DNA from: UMGS1933 sp045593405 | GTDB taxonomy: Bacteria > Bacillota > Clostridia > TANB77 > CAG-508 | Length of the DNA stretch: 64,000 nt | Assembly (NCBI GenBank): GCA_045593405.1 | Contig: JAZNWN010000003.1 | Coordinates: 1 to 64,000 of the forward strand | Direction: 5' to 3' | Made by a program: the position numbers and the translations under genes | Notes under the pieces: generated by a model | Told to the model about the DNA's origin: nothing | Seen by the model: the letters and a program-made list of their open reading frames with translations, nothing else | Database searches by the model: none | Shown: positions 8,384 through 16,120 of the stretch, piece by piece | Layout: each line of letters opens with the position of its first letter | Position numbering within the stretch: the stretch's first letter is position 1

Positions 8384-9040
8384 ATGTTTATAGTATTACT
8401 AGGAGCACCAGGAAGTGGTAAAGGAACTGTTGGAGAAATATTAGCAAAAGATCTAGATTTAGCACATATATCAACAGGAGATTTGTTTAGAGAAAATTTG
8501 AAAAATAAAACAGAATTAGGAAAGAAAGCTCAAGAATATATGGACAAAGGAGAACTAGTTCCTGATGAAATTACAATAGGAATGTTATCAGAAAGATTAA
8601 AATCTGAAGACGTTGTAAATGGAGCCGTTTTAGATGGTTTTCCAAGAACAGGTGCACAAGCAGTTAGTCTTGATGAAATGTTAAGTAAATTGAATGCAAA
8701 AGTAGACATGGCATTAAATATAGATGTTCCATTTGACGAAATAGTAGAAAGAATTGCAAACAGAAGAAGTTGCAGAGGATGTAATGAAATCTATAACGTA
8801 GTATTTAGTCCTTCAAAAGTAGAGGGCATTTGCGATAAATGTGGTGGAGAGCTATATCAAAGAGAAGATCAAAAACCAGAAGTTGTACAAAACAGATTAG
8901 AAGTGTATAGTAAAACTGCACAAGAATTAATAGAACACTACAGCAAAGCAAATGTATTAGTGTCTAAAAAAGCAGGAGATAAAGCGGGAAGAACATCATA
9001 CGACGTAGCTGAAGAAATTAAAGAAGAATTGAAAAAATAG
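8384..9040 (+). CDS. adk: Adenylate kinase
   Basis: This enzyme interconverts ATP + AMP and 2 ADP in the cytoplasm. The 218-residue product has the P-loop GAPGSGKGT (residues 7-15), the AMP-binding STGDLFR, the DGFPRT motif and a long-form LID domain. The LID carries four cysteines (C130, C133, C150, C153) for zinc, as in many Firmicutes. Its place between secY and map is the standard spc-operon order. Confidence 0.97.
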   Translation: MFIVLLGAPGSGKGTVGEILAKDLDLAHISTGDLFRENLKNKTELGKKAQEYMDKGELVPDEITIGMLSERLKSEDVVNGAVLDGFPRTGAQAVSLDEMLSKLNAKVDMALNIDVPFDEIVERIANRRSCRGCNEIYNVVFSPSKVEGICDKCGGELYQREDQKPEVVQNRLEVYSKTAQELIEHYSKANVLVSKKAGDKAGRTSYDVAEEIKEELKK

Positions 9041-9063
9041 AAGATTAAATTATTGTAAAATAT

Positions 9064-9113
9064 GTAGGGGCTAGTCAAGACTAGCCCGCAGGTCGGTCTA
9101 GACCGACCCCTAC
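9064..9113. repeat. GTAGGGG palindromic element, copy 4 (long form)
   Basis: The element starts GTAGGGGCTAGTCAAGACTA and ends GGTCGGTCTAGACCGACC, CCTAC. There are two hairpins: CTAGTC/GACTAG and GGTCGGTC/GACCGACC. The whole is bounded by GTAGGGG and CCCCTAC. Confidence 0.87.
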
Positions 9114-9147
9114 AAAAATAAAAACCTAAAATAATTGAGGTAAAACA

Positions 9148-9915
9148 ATGGTATATATAAAATCAAAAAGAGAAATAGAGCTTATGAAAGAAGCCTGTAA
9201 AATTGCAAGTCTAGCACAACAAGCAATAGAAAAAGCAATAAAACCAGGAATAACAACATATGAACTAGACAAAATAGCAGAAAAAACAATAAGAGAACAT
9301 GGAGGGATTCCAGCAGAAAAAGGATATCCAAGTGGAGTAAAAGGTGTTCCAGATTTTCCAGCATCTATTTGTGCTTCTGTAAATGACGAAGTAATACATG
9401 GAATACCTTCAAAAAGAGTCGCTTTAAAAGAAGGAGACTTAGTAAGCATAGATTTAGTTGTATATAAAGATGGTTTTAATGGAGATTGCGCTAGAACTTA
9501 TATTGTAGGATGCGCAAATAAAGAAGATGAAAGACTGGTTGAAATTACTAAACAAGCTTTTTTCGAAGGAATAAAATATGCTAAGGCAGGGAACAGAATA
9601 GGAGATATATCTTGCGCAATTGGTGAATTTATAGAAAAAAATGGTTATTCTGTTGTAAAAGAATTTCAAGGTCATGGAATAGGAAGACAAATGCATGAAG
9701 ATCCAGGAATACCAAATTATGGTAAAGCTGGTCGTGGAATAAGACTAGAACCAGGCATGACACTTGCGATAGAACCTATGGTAATTGCAGGAAAACCAGA
9801 AATTTTAGAACTAGATGACGGTTGGACAATAATAACAGAGGATGGAACTAAAGCGGCACATTATGAAAATACAATTTTAATTACAGAAAAAGAGCCAGAG
9901 ATATTGACAATTTAA
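9148..9915 (+). CDS. map: Methionine aminopeptidase, type I
   Basis: This enzyme removes the N-terminal methionine from nascent proteins. The 255-residue product has the pita-bread fold motifs with all five metal ligands visible: two aspartates in SIDLVVYKDGFNGDCART, the histidine in GHGIGRQMHE, and glutamates in LAIEPM and HYENTILIT. The ribosome-binding site is GAGGTAAA. It follows adk and precedes infA. Confidence 0.97.
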   Translation: MVYIKSKREIELMKEACKIASLAQQAIEKAIKPGITTYELDKIAEKTIREHGGIPAEKGYPSGVKGVPDFPASICASVNDEVIHGIPSKRVALKEGDLVSIDLVVYKDGFNGDCARTYIVGCANKEDERLVEITKQAFFEGIKYAKAGNRIGDISCAIGEFIEKNGYSVVKEFQGHGIGRQMHEDPGIPNYGKAGRGIRLEPGMTLAIEPMVIAGKPEILELDDGWTIITEDGTKAAHYENTILITEKEPEILTI

Positions 9916-9988
9916 TAAAAACAATGTATAATGTATAAGTTATTTCGGGTAAATTTCGAAATTTGCCAAATAGGAGGGAAATAATCTA

Positions 9989-10204
9989 TTGAAAGAAGAT
10001 GTTATAGAAGTTGAGGGAGTAGTAGTTGAAGCACTTCCAAATACAAATTTTAAAGTTGAATTAGAAAATGGACATCAAGTGTTGGCTCATATTTCTGGAA
10101 AACTTAGAATGAATTATATAAAAATTCTTCCAGGAGATAAAGTAAAATTAGAGTTATCACCATATGATTTAAATCGTGGTAGAATTACTTGGAGAGCTAA
10201 ATAA
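9989..10204 (+). CDS. infA: Translation initiation factor IF-1
   Basis: IF-1 occupies the A site during initiation. The 71-residue OB-fold protein reads KEDVIEVEGVVVEALPN and GHQVLAHISGKLRMNYIKIL, with the typical RGRITWRAK end. Translation starts at a TTG, 11 bases after an AGGAGGG. No KOW-domain L14e-like gene lies between map and infA, although many Clostridia have one there. Confidence 0.96.
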   Translation: MKEDVIEVEGVVVEALPNTNFKVELENGHQVLAHISGKLRMNYIKILPGDKVKLELSPYDLNRGRITWRAK

Positions 10205-10215
10205 AAATTAAATGT

Positions 10216-10266
10216 GTAGGGGATAGTCTTGACTAGCCCGCGGGTTGACCAAAGTCGACCCCCTAC
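10216..10266. repeat. GTAGGGG palindromic element, copy 5 (long form)
   Basis: The element starts GTAGGGGATAGTCTTGACTA, passes through GCCCGCGGGTTGACC and AAAGTCGACC, and ends CCCTAC. It is the same two-hairpin layout as copy 4, with the first-stem loop inverted (TCTTGA against TCAAGA). Confidence 0.85.
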
Positions 10267-10334
10267 AGAATTTGATTTATATTATAAATTACAAAAATTA
10301 ACCCAAACAATAAAGTTTGAGAGAGGTGAAAGAA

Positions 10335-10448
10335 ATGAAAGTAAGACCATCAGTAAAACAAATATGTGACAAATGCAAAGTAATTAAAAGAAAAGGTAAA
10401 ATAAGAGTAATATGTGAAAACCCTAAACACAAACAAAGACAAGGGTAA
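10335..10448 (+). CDS. rpmJ: 50S ribosomal protein L36
   Basis: L36 is a 37-residue zinc-ribbon protein of the large subunit. The product reads MKVRPSVKQICDKCKVIKRK and then GKIRVICENPKHKQRQG, with the C-C-C-H zinc ligands (C11, C14, C27, H32). The AGAGGTGA ribosome-binding site and the position between infA and rpsM are standard. Confidence 0.96.
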   Translation: MKVRPSVKQICDKCKVIKRKGKIRVICENPKHKQRQG

Positions 10449-10621
10449 TTAATTTTGCTAATAATATAAATAGAGTAGCGGCTGCCAAAGAAATTTGGAA
10501 ATTATCTATTTTATTTATTATATTATATATACAATCCAAATGTTTAATTACATTTCAAATCACACTAATTAAACATTAAAAATATTTTTAAGAAAAATTA
10601 AGATAAAGAGGTGAAAGATTT

Positions 10622-10984
10622 ATGGCTCGTATAGCAGGTGTAGATTTACCTAAAGAAAAAAGAGTTGAAATAGGACTAACATATGTTTATGGTATAGGAA
10701 GAACAAGTTCTAACAAAATATTAGCTGAAGCAGGAGTTAATCCAGACACAAGAGTTAAAGACTTAACAGATGATCAAGTTAATAGTATAAGAAAAGCTAT
10801 GGATGGTTACAAAGTTGAAGGTGACTTAAGACGTGAAGTAGCACTTAACATTAAAAGACTTACAGAAATAGGATGTTTTAGAGGAATAAGACATAGAAGA
10901 GGACTACCTGTAAGAGGACAAAGAACAAAAACAAATGCTCGTACAAGAAAAGGTCCAAGAAAATTAGTAAGCAAAAGCAAATAA
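10622..10984 (+). CDS. rpsM: 30S ribosomal protein S13
   Basis: S13 lies in the 30S head and forms intersubunit bridges. The 120-residue product starts MARIAGVDLPKEKRVEIGLTY and has the IGRTSSNKILAEAGV helix-turn-helix and the RGIRHRRGLPVRGQRTKTNA tail that enters the decoding centre. It follows a 173-base AT-rich gap in which I see no gene. Confidence 0.97.
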   Translation: MARIAGVDLPKEKRVEIGLTYVYGIGRTSSNKILAEAGVNPDTRVKDLTDDQVNSIRKAMDGYKVEGDLRREVALNIKRLTEIGCFRGIRHRRGLPVRGQRTKTNARTRKGPRKLVSKSK

Positions 10985-11022
10985 TTAAAAATGGTATTTG
11001 GAAATTAATAAAAACCCTAAAT

Positions 11023-11046
11023 GTAGGGGCGATTTTAATCGCCCGC
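11023..11046. repeat. GTAGGGG palindromic element, copy 6
   Basis: The element reads GTAGGGGCGATTTTAATCGC and ends CCGC, between rpsM and rpsK. Confidence 0.85.
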
Positions 11047-11117
11047 AATTCAAAGGCTAATTTATAAAATAAACACCAAATACACAAAATACTCATATAA
11101 GGAAGGAGTAGAATAAA

Positions 11118-11513
11118 ATGGCAAAACCAACAGTTAAAAAAGTAACAAGAAGAAGAGATAGAAAAAATATTGAAAAAGGTGCAGCTCATATACATTCTAG
11201 TTTCAATAACACAATAGTTACGATAACAGATGAAAGAGGAAATGTTATATCATGGGCAAGTGCTGGAGAATTAGGATTTAAAGGTTCAAGAAAAAGCACA
11301 CCATTTGCTGCAGGAGAAGCAGCACTTACAGCAGCTAAAGCTGGTATGGAACATGGATTAAAGTCAGTAGCAGTTTATGTAAAAGGACCAGGTTCAGGAA
11401 GAGAAGCTGCAATAAGATCACTTCAAACAGCTGGATTGGAAATAAGCATGATTAAAGATGTAACACCAATTCCACATAATGGTTGTAGACCACCAAAAAG
11501 AAGAAGAGTTTAA
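11118..11513 (+). CDS. rpsK: 30S ribosomal protein S11
   Basis: S11 is a platform protein near the mRNA exit. The 131-residue product has GAAHIHSSFNNTIVTITDERG, SAGELGFKGSRKSTPFAAG and ends DVTPIPHNGCRPPKRRRV, all diagnostic of S11. An AAGGAGTAG ribosome-binding site precedes the ATG. It follows rpsM and precedes rpsD in alpha-operon order. Confidence 0.97.
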   Translation: MAKPTVKKVTRRRDRKNIEKGAAHIHSSFNNTIVTITDERGNVISWASAGELGFKGSRKSTPFAAGEAALTAAKAGMEHGLKSVAVYVKGPGSGREAAIRSLQTAGLEISMIKDVTPIPHNGCRPPKRRRV

Positions 11514-11557
11514 TTTTTGAGAAGATAGAAAGAAGTAAAAGATAGGAGGAAAAGTTA

Positions 11558-12184
11558 ATGTCAAGATATAAAGACGAACAATGCCGTATTTGCCGTAGAG
11601 AAGGACAAAAATTGTTCTTAAAAGGTTCAAGATGTTATACAGATAAATGTAGTGTAACAAGAAGAAACTACGCTCCAGGTGACCACGGACAAGGAAGAAA
11701 GAAAATATCTGAATATGGAACTCAATTAAGAGAAAAACAAAAAACAAAAACTTTTTATGGAGTAGGAGAAAAACAATTTAGTAAATACTTCGAAATGTCT
11801 GAAAATAAAAAAGGTATAACAGGTGAAAACTTACTTCAAATATTAGAAAGTAGATTAGATAATGTTGTTTATAGATTAGGATTTGGAACATCAAGAGCAC
11901 AAGCAAGACAACTTGTAAACCATGGACATTTTGAAGTTAATGGTAAGAAAGTTGATATAGCATCTTATTTAGTTAAATCTGGAGATGTTATAGCAGTTAG
12001 AGAAATCAAAAAAGATAACAAAACTATAAAAGAAAACCTTGAAGTAAATGCAGCAAGACCAGTTCCAGAATGGTTAGAAAAAAATGCAGAAAAAATGCAA
12101 GGAAAAGTATTAAGATTAGCATCTAGAGCAGATGTTGATATACCAGTTGAAGAACATTTAATTGTAGAGTTATATTCTAAATAG
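11558..12184 (+). CDS. rpsD: 30S ribosomal protein S4, zinc-binding form
   Basis: S4 nucleates 30S assembly and often autoregulates the alpha operon. The 208-residue product has an N-terminal C+ zinc site (CRICRREG...CYTDKC), the APGDHGQGRKK segment and the S4 RNA-binding domain (SRLDNVVYRLGFGTSRAQAR). A GGAGG lies upstream of the ATG. Confidence 0.97.
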   Translation: MSRYKDEQCRICRREGQKLFLKGSRCYTDKCSVTRRNYAPGDHGQGRKKISEYGTQLREKQKTKTFYGVGEKQFSKYFEMSENKKGITGENLLQILESRLDNVVYRLGFGTSRAQARQLVNHGHFEVNGKKVDIASYLVKSGDVIAVREIKKDNKTIKENLEVNAARPVPEWLEKNAEKMQGKVLRLASRADVDIPVEEHLIVELYSK

Positions 12185-12276
12185 TTAGAAATTAGATATT
12201 AGAAATGAAGGAATTTTATTTATAACATTCTATAAAAGTCTAAAATCTTCATCTAACAAATAAATAGGAGGTAAAA

Positions 12277-13224
12277 ATGATTGAATTTGAAAAACCAAAT
12301 ATTGAGTGCCTAGCAATAGACGATACAGAAAATTATGCAAAATTTGTATGTGAGCCATTAGAAAGAGGATATGGAATGACAATAGGAAATTCTTTAAGAA
12401 GAATACTATTATCTTCATTACCAGGTGCAGCAATCACAACTGTAAAAATTGATGGAGTAGCACATGAATTTTCAACAATTCCAAATGTAGTAGAGGATGT
12501 ACCAGAAATTATTGTTAATTTAAAGAGTGTTAGACTAAAAATGTTTGACAATCAAGAAAAAACAATATCTATTGATTTTAAAGGCGAGGGTGAAGTAAAA
12601 GCAGGCGATATAATTACAGATTCATCTATAGAAATATTAAATCCAGATTTACATATAGCAACAGTTGCTGAAGGTGGTCATTTACATATGGAAATGACAG
12701 TAGATAAAGGAAGAGGATACAATGTTGCTGAAAAAAATAAAGGTCTAAGTAAAGCAATAGATGTTCTACCAATAGATTCTATATTTACACCAGTAAAAAA
12801 AGTAAACTATTCAGTACAAAATACTAGAGTAGGACAAATGGTTGATTTTGATAAGCTAACAATAGAAGTTTGGACAGATGGTAGCTTAAAAGCTCATGAG
12901 GCATTAAGCTTAGCAGCAAAAGTTATGACAGGTCACTTAGAATTATTTATTGATTTATCAGAAACAGCTAAAAATACAAAGGTAATGATAGAAAAAGAAG
13001 AATCTAAAAAAGAAAAAGTATTAGAAATGCTTATTGAAGAATTAGAATTATCTGTAAGATCATATAACTGTTTAAAAAGAGCAGGAATCACAACAGTAGA
13101 GGATTTAGCAAATAAAACAGAAGCTGATATGATGAAAGTAAGAAATCTAGGTAAAAAATCATTAGATGAAGTAACTAATAAGTTACATGATTTAGGATTA
13201 GATTTTGTTCATGAGGAAGAATAA
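12277..13224 (+). CDS. rpoA: RNA polymerase subunit alpha
   Basis: The alpha dimer scaffolds RNA polymerase assembly, and its C-terminal domain binds UP elements and activators. The 315-residue product has the N-terminal dimer domain (PLERGYGMTIGNSLRRILLS) and a C-terminal helix-hairpin-helix domain (LELSVRSYNCLKRAGITTVE, then RNLGKKSLDEV). AGGAGGTAA precedes the ATG. It is followed 19 bases later by rplQ. Confidence 0.98.
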   Translation: MIEFEKPNIECLAIDDTENYAKFVCEPLERGYGMTIGNSLRRILLSSLPGAAITTVKIDGVAHEFSTIPNVVEDVPEIIVNLKSVRLKMFDNQEKTISIDFKGEGEVKAGDIITDSSIEILNPDLHIATVAEGGHLHMEMTVDKGRGYNVAEKNKGLSKAIDVLPIDSIFTPVKKVNYSVQNTRVGQMVDFDKLTIEVWTDGSLKAHEALSLAAKVMTGHLELFIDLSETAKNTKVMIEKEESKKEKVLEMLIEELELSVRSYNCLKRAGITTVEDLANKTEADMMKVRNLGKKSLDEVTNKLHDLGLDFVHEEE

Positions 13225-13243
13225 TTAAAAGGAGGAGAAAAAA

Positions 13244-13768
13244 TTGGCTAGAGATAGAAAATTAGGAAGAACAACAGATCATAGAGTAGCAATGCTTAAA
13301 AACCTAACAACTGATTTATTAGTTCATGAAAGAGTTGAAACAACTGAAGCTAGAGCAAAAGAAGTTAGAAGTATAGCTGAAAACTTAATAGCTTTAGGGA
13401 TAAGAGAAAAAGACAACTTCGAAACAGTAGAAGTTAAAGTTGTAAAAGCTAAATTAGATAGCAAAGGTAACAAAGAAACAGAAAAAGTTACAAGCAAAAA
13501 TGGTAAAGAGTATTTAAGAGTTGTTAAAGAAGAAAAAATGGAAAAAAGACAAAAAGATATGCCATCAAGATTAAATGCAAGAAGAAAAATAATGGCAAAA
13601 ACAAACAAAGTAAAAGACAGCGAAGGAAATAATATAGATTTACCAGCAAAATTATTTGGAGAATTAGCAACAAAATATGCTACTAGAGCTGGTGGATATA
13701 CAAGAATAGTTAAAGTTGGACCAAGAAGAGGAGACAGTGCTGAAAGAGTTATTATAGAATTAGTTTAA
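13244..13768 (+). CDS. rplQ: 50S ribosomal protein L17 with an internal insertion
   Basis: L17 lies next to the peptide exit tunnel. The N-terminus (RKLGRTTDHRVAMLKNLTTD) and the C-terminus (YATRAGGYTRIVKVGPRRGD, ending in IIELV) are canonical. The protein is 174 residues instead of the usual 115-130. The extra part, about residues 58-105, is rich in lysine, glutamate and valine. The start is TTG with AAGGAGGAG upstream. Confidence 0.95.
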   Translation: MARDRKLGRTTDHRVAMLKNLTTDLLVHERVETTEARAKEVRSIAENLIALGIREKDNFETVEVKVVKAKLDSKGNKETEKVTSKNGKEYLRVVKEEKMEKRQKDMPSRLNARRKIMAKTNKVKDSEGNNIDLPAKLFGELATKYATRAGGYTRIVKVGPRRGDSAERVIIELV

Positions 13769-13798
13769 TAGAAGCTAGAAGAAAACAAGGTTTAATAT

Positions 13799-13822
13799 GT
13801 AGGGGCGATTTTAATCGCCCGG
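13799..13822. repeat. GTAGGGG palindromic element, copy 7
   Basis: The element reads GTAGGGGCGATTTTAATCGC and then CCGG, followed by TCTTCGAAGCAATTACTAAA. The same downstream tail recurs after copy 15 near 37742, so the conserved unit can be longer than the hairpin. Confidence 0.85.
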
Positions 13823-13859
13823 TCTTCGAAGCAATTACTAAATTTAGGAGGGAAATAAA

Positions 13860-14057
13860 ATGGCAAAATGTGAAATATGCGATAAATCTGTAAGCTATGG
13901 AAACAAACTAAGTATTACTCGTTCTCATATAAGTAAAAGAACATCAAGAACTTGGAAACCAAATTTAAGAACTGTAAAAGCAATGGTTGATGGACAACCA
14001 AAGAAAATACACGTTTGTGCAAAATGCTTACGTTCAGGAAAAGTAGAAAAAGTATAA
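13860..14057 (+). CDS. rpmB: 50S ribosomal protein L28, zinc-binding form
   Basis: L28 is a 50S protein near the E site. The 65-residue product starts MAKCEICDKSVSYGNKLS and has RTWKPNLRTVKA; the CEIC and CAKC pairs indicate the C+ zinc form. It follows rplQ, where many Firmicutes have ecfA/ecfT and truA instead. A strong terminator ends the cluster. Confidence 0.95.
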   Translation: MAKCEICDKSVSYGNKLSITRSHISKRTSRTWKPNLRTVKAMVDGQPKKIHVCAKCLRSGKVEKV

Positions 14058-14064
14058 AATAAGA

Positions 14065-14093
14065 AATAGGTCTTTAGACCTATTTTTTTTTTT
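14065..14093 (+). terminator. Rho-independent terminator after rpmB
   Basis: The hairpin AAATAGGTC/GACCTATTT with a TTTA loop is followed by an unbroken run of Ts. It closes the ribosomal-protein cluster. Confidence 0.92.
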
Positions 14094-14095
14094 AA

Positions 14096-14124
14096 TTGAC
14101 AAGTTAAAATTTATAGTATAAAAT
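14096..14124 (+). promoter_or_regulatory. Sigma-A type promoter of the DUF2752 gene
   Basis: TTGACA at 14096-14101 and TAAAAT at 14119-14124 are separated by 17 bases, immediately after the terminator. Confidence 0.7.
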
Positions 14125-14130
14125 AACAAT

Positions 14131-14514
14131 ATGAATTTAGTAAGAAAACAACAAAAAATAGCAATATTAGTACAATTTTTTATATTTTTGTTTATTATTG
14201 GATTACATTTTATAATAGGAACAAATATGATTAAATATGTTCCAGAATGTACGATTTATAAAAAATTTGGTTTTATTTGCCCAGCTTGTGGAGGTACTAG
14301 GTTTATAATAAATTTATTAAATTTAAACTTTATACAGGCATTTTATATGCACCCATTATTCTTTTTATTGACTTTATATTTAATAATATTGAATATAGTA
14401 TATATTATAAATATATTTTTTAATAAAAAAATAGAGTTATTTAGATGGTGGCATATAGTATTTTGGGGAATATTAGTAGTTATTTTTACAATTTTTAGAA
14501 ATATAAATTTTTAA
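14131..14514 (+). CDS. DUF2752 family membrane protein
   Basis: The 127-residue protein has about three hydrophobic segments and the family signature CPACGGTR around residue 50. The biochemical role of DUF2752 is not known. The start codon lies only about seven bases after the -10 element, so the transcript is leaderless or nearly so, or a different start is used. It is followed by two DUF4190-type genes. Confidence 0.8.
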   Translation: MNLVRKQQKIAILVQFFIFLFIIGLHFIIGTNMIKYVPECTIYKKFGFICPACGGTRFIINLLNLNFIQAFYMHPLFFLLTLYLIILNIVYIINIFFNKKIELFRWWHIVFWGILVVIFTIFRNINF

Positions 14515-14619
14515 AGTAATTTATGAAAAATGTAAAGGCTAAAACTAAGAGAGAAAAATCTTGTGTGAAAAGCTCTTTAATAAAATTATTAAAAATATAT
14601 TTTAAAGGAGGGAAAGTTT

Positions 14620-14895
14620 ATGGAAGAAAAAACATCAAATGGAAAAGGATATGCGATTGCAAGTTTAGTTACAGGTATTTTATCATTAGTATGTTTGACT
14701 TTTATTATAGTATCAATCTGTTTAGCAATTTGCGCTATTGTTTTTGGAATAATTGCAAAAAACAAAGGGGAAAAATCATTATCAAAAGCAGGGATGGCTT
14801 TGGGCTATATTAGTTTAGCAGTAACATTATTACTATGGTTATTTCTTGAGGTCTTTGATGCGTCTTTATTTGTTGTACCAAGTTGGTATAAATAA
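14620..14895 (+). CDS. DUF4190-type small membrane protein A
   Basis: The 91-residue protein has two hydrophobic hairpins. It shows the DUF4190 pattern GKGYAIASLVTGILSL, then CAIVFGIIAKNKGEKS and SKAGMALGYISL. AAAGGAGGG precedes the ATG. The function is unknown. It is a tandem paralogue of the next gene, with the same layout (GKG, ASLVTGILS, IFGIIGK). Confidence 0.8.
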   Translation: MEEKTSNGKGYAIASLVTGILSLVCLTFIIVSICLAICAIVFGIIAKNKGEKSLSKAGMALGYISLAVTLLLWLFLEVFDASLFVVPSWYK

Positions 14896-14927
14896 AATAT
14901 AAAAATTTAAAAAAAGAGGTGAAAAAA

Positions 14928-15191
14928 ATGGAACAACAAAATGGAGGAAAAGGATTAAGTATTACAGCAATGGTTTTAGGAATTGTTTCTGTAGTATTGT
15001 TTTGTGTATCATATATATCAATTCCATGTGCTATACTTGCTGTTATTTTTGGAATAATTGGTAAAAAAAGAGATGGAAAAGGTATGGCAATAACAGGCTT
15101 AGTATTAGGTATAGTTGCTATAGGATTATATTTTCTTTTTGCTGCTGGAGTTGCTAGTTTACTAGGATTATCTAGATCATTGTTAGCATAA
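14928..15191 (+). CDS. DUF4190-type small membrane protein B
   Basis: The 87-residue paralogue of the preceding protein has GGKGLSITAMVLGIVSVVLF, AVIFGIIGKKRDGKG and ITGLVLGIVAIGLYF. I chose the ATG at 14928 (MEQQ), which has AGAGGTGA just upstream; the open frame begins three codons earlier at a GTG inside that site. The function is unknown. Confidence 0.8.
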   Translation: MEQQNGGKGLSITAMVLGIVSVVLFCVSYISIPCAILAVIFGIIGKKRDGKGMAITGLVLGIVAIGLYFLFAAGVASLLGLSRSLLA

Positions 15192-15196
15192 AGATA

Positions 15197-15226
15197 AAAA
15201 GGTGTATAGTACACCTTTTTTTATTT
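15197..15226. terminator. Bidirectional terminator
   Basis: The hairpin AAGGTGTA/TACACCTT has T-runs on both sides. It serves the DUF4190 gene on the plus strand and spoVM on the minus strand, whose stop codon lies inside it. Confidence 0.85.
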
Positions 15227-15292
15227 TACACGAAAGATAAATTTCACAAAACCCCTTAAGAATTTTGGGACTTTTTTTACAACAATTGTCAT
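15221..15292 (-). CDS. spoVM: Stage V sporulation protein SpoVM (23 residues)
   Basis: SpoVM is an amphipathic-helix peptide that senses the convex forespore membrane and anchors SpoIVA at the start of coat assembly. This minus-strand frame encodes 23 residues beginning MTIVVKKVPKFLRGFV. It matches the family pattern with Pro9 followed by KFL, Gly14 and a basic residue at 17. B. subtilis SpoVM likewise has P9-K10-F11-L12 and G14. AAGGAG lies 12 bases upstream. It sits 27 bases after a small membrane-protein gene, and a terminator follows. It is too short for normal gene callers. Confidence 0.85.
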   Translation of the reverse strand: MTIVVKKVPKFLRGFVKFIFRVK

Positions 15293-15319
15293 AATACATG
15301 CACACTCCTTTATAAAACT

Positions 15320-15469
15320 TTAACAACAAAGCCAAGCTATACCAATAGATACTATTGCAAGCCCTATAATAAAAAGCCATCCATAGAAGGGAAGTAATAT
15401 AACTAAAAGAACACCTATACCAAAACCAATCAAACAAACGGCAAGAGTTTTCTTTAAAAGACGAAACAA
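15320..15469 (-). CDS. 49-residue membrane protein upstream of spoVM
   Basis: A TTG start with AAGGAGG eight bases upstream opens a 49-codon frame: MFRLLKKTLAVCLIGFGIGV, then a hydrophobic hairpin with LLPFYGWLFIIGLAIV and ending in CC. Two transmembrane segments are likely. I do not recognise a named family. Because it is transcribed with spoVM, a sporulation role is plausible but inferred only from position. Confidence 0.7.
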   Translation of the reverse strand: MFRLLKKTLAVCLIGFGIGVLLVILLPFYGWLFIIGLAIVSIGIAWLCC

Positions 15470-15515
15470 AATAAAAACCTCCTTCTACTTATATTGTAGA
15501 TAATTTCTTATTAAT

Positions 15516-15544
15516 ATTATATGTGTTTTACATAAAAAAGTGAA
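15516..15544 (-). promoter_or_regulatory. Promoter of the spoVM cluster
   Basis: On the minus strand, TTCACT and TATAAT are separated by 17 bases. The spacer TTTTTATGTAAAACACA closely resembles that of the 151-residue gene promoter at 16121-16149. Confidence 0.6.
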
Positions 15545-15550
15545 ACTTTA

Positions 15551-15585
15551 AAAATAAAAACTCGCCTTCTATAAGAAGGCGAGTA
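15551..15585 (-). terminator. Terminator of the 151-residue gene
   Basis: On the minus strand, ACTCGCCTTC/GAAGGCGAGT closes around a TATA-like loop and is followed by TTTTTATTTTT. Confidence 0.88.
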
Positions 15586-15591
15586 ACCCTA

Positions 15592-16047
15592 TTACCAATT
15601 AAAAGTTAAAAAATTAATTTCTTCTCTAACTTCAGAAAGCTTTTTAGAAATGAATTTCTGAATTTCCTTCATATCTACCCAGGTCCAATATAAGCATTGG
15701 TAAAAGGGAATAATACAATCCTTTTTTACTTTTTTAGGATGTAAAAAACCACTTTTACGAAAACGCTTATAATCCTTTTTCATACGGGAATCTGAATAAT
15801 AAATTGGCTGAGAAGATTGCTGGGAATAGAAGTAAGAAAAACCAACCTTGTAATTCGGAATGTCTTGATAAGATAGTTTTTCTAATCTTTTCCAGATTTT
15901 GCGATAAGTGGTAGGATTATAACCATATCCACGTTTTTGAAACAAAGCCTGGATTTTCATAAGATTTTTTCTTTCCCGAATAAGTTTGTTTAGCTGAGTT
16001 GATTTTTGATAGAATTCTGATAATTTTCCCTTAAATAATTTGATCAT
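15592..16047 (-). CDS. Orphan 151-residue basic protein (probable acquired gene)
   Basis: I do not recognise this protein. It is soluble, strongly basic and rich in lysine, tyrosine and tryptophan, with a helical N-terminus (QKSTQLNKLIRERKNLMK) and motifs such as YYSDSRMKKDYKRFRKSGF. AAGGAG precedes the ATG. It has its own promoter and terminator. Codon 24 is CGG in the zero frame (complement of 15976-15978); a +1 reading there stops within seven codons, so CGG must be read as arginine. That separates it from its native neighbours. Confidence 0.6.
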   Translation of the reverse strand: MIKLFKGKLSEFYQKSTQLNKLIRERKNLMKIQALFQKRGYGYNPTTYRKIWKRLEKLSYQDIPNYKVGFSYFYSQQSSQPIYYSDSRMKKDYKRFRKSGFLHPKKVKKDCIIPFYQCLYWTWVDMKEIQKFISKKLSEVREEINFLTFNW

Positions 16048-16092
16048 GTGTGTCTTCTCCTTTATGTAAATTTAGTTGGTATAGGGTTTTTT

Positions 16093-16112
16093 AAAATAGG
16101 CGTTAGCCTATA
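16093..16112 (-). promoter_or_regulatory. Leader hairpin of the 151-residue gene
   Basis: On the minus strand, ATAGGC-TAAC-GCCTAT is followed by TTTAAAAAA between the promoter and the start codon. It could act as an attenuator, but this is only a shape argument. Confidence 0.35.
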
Positions 16113-16120
16113 ACTATATA

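Noticed and set aside
14523..14813. 96-codon plus-strand frame starting MKNVKAKTKREK
   Set aside because: It overlaps the DUF4190-type gene at 14620 in another frame, and that gene has a clear ribosome-binding site and family pattern.
15183..15437. 84-codon minus-strand frame spanning the spoVM region
   Set aside because: It runs in a different frame from both the 49-residue protein and SpoVM, lacks a good start site and crosses the terminator.
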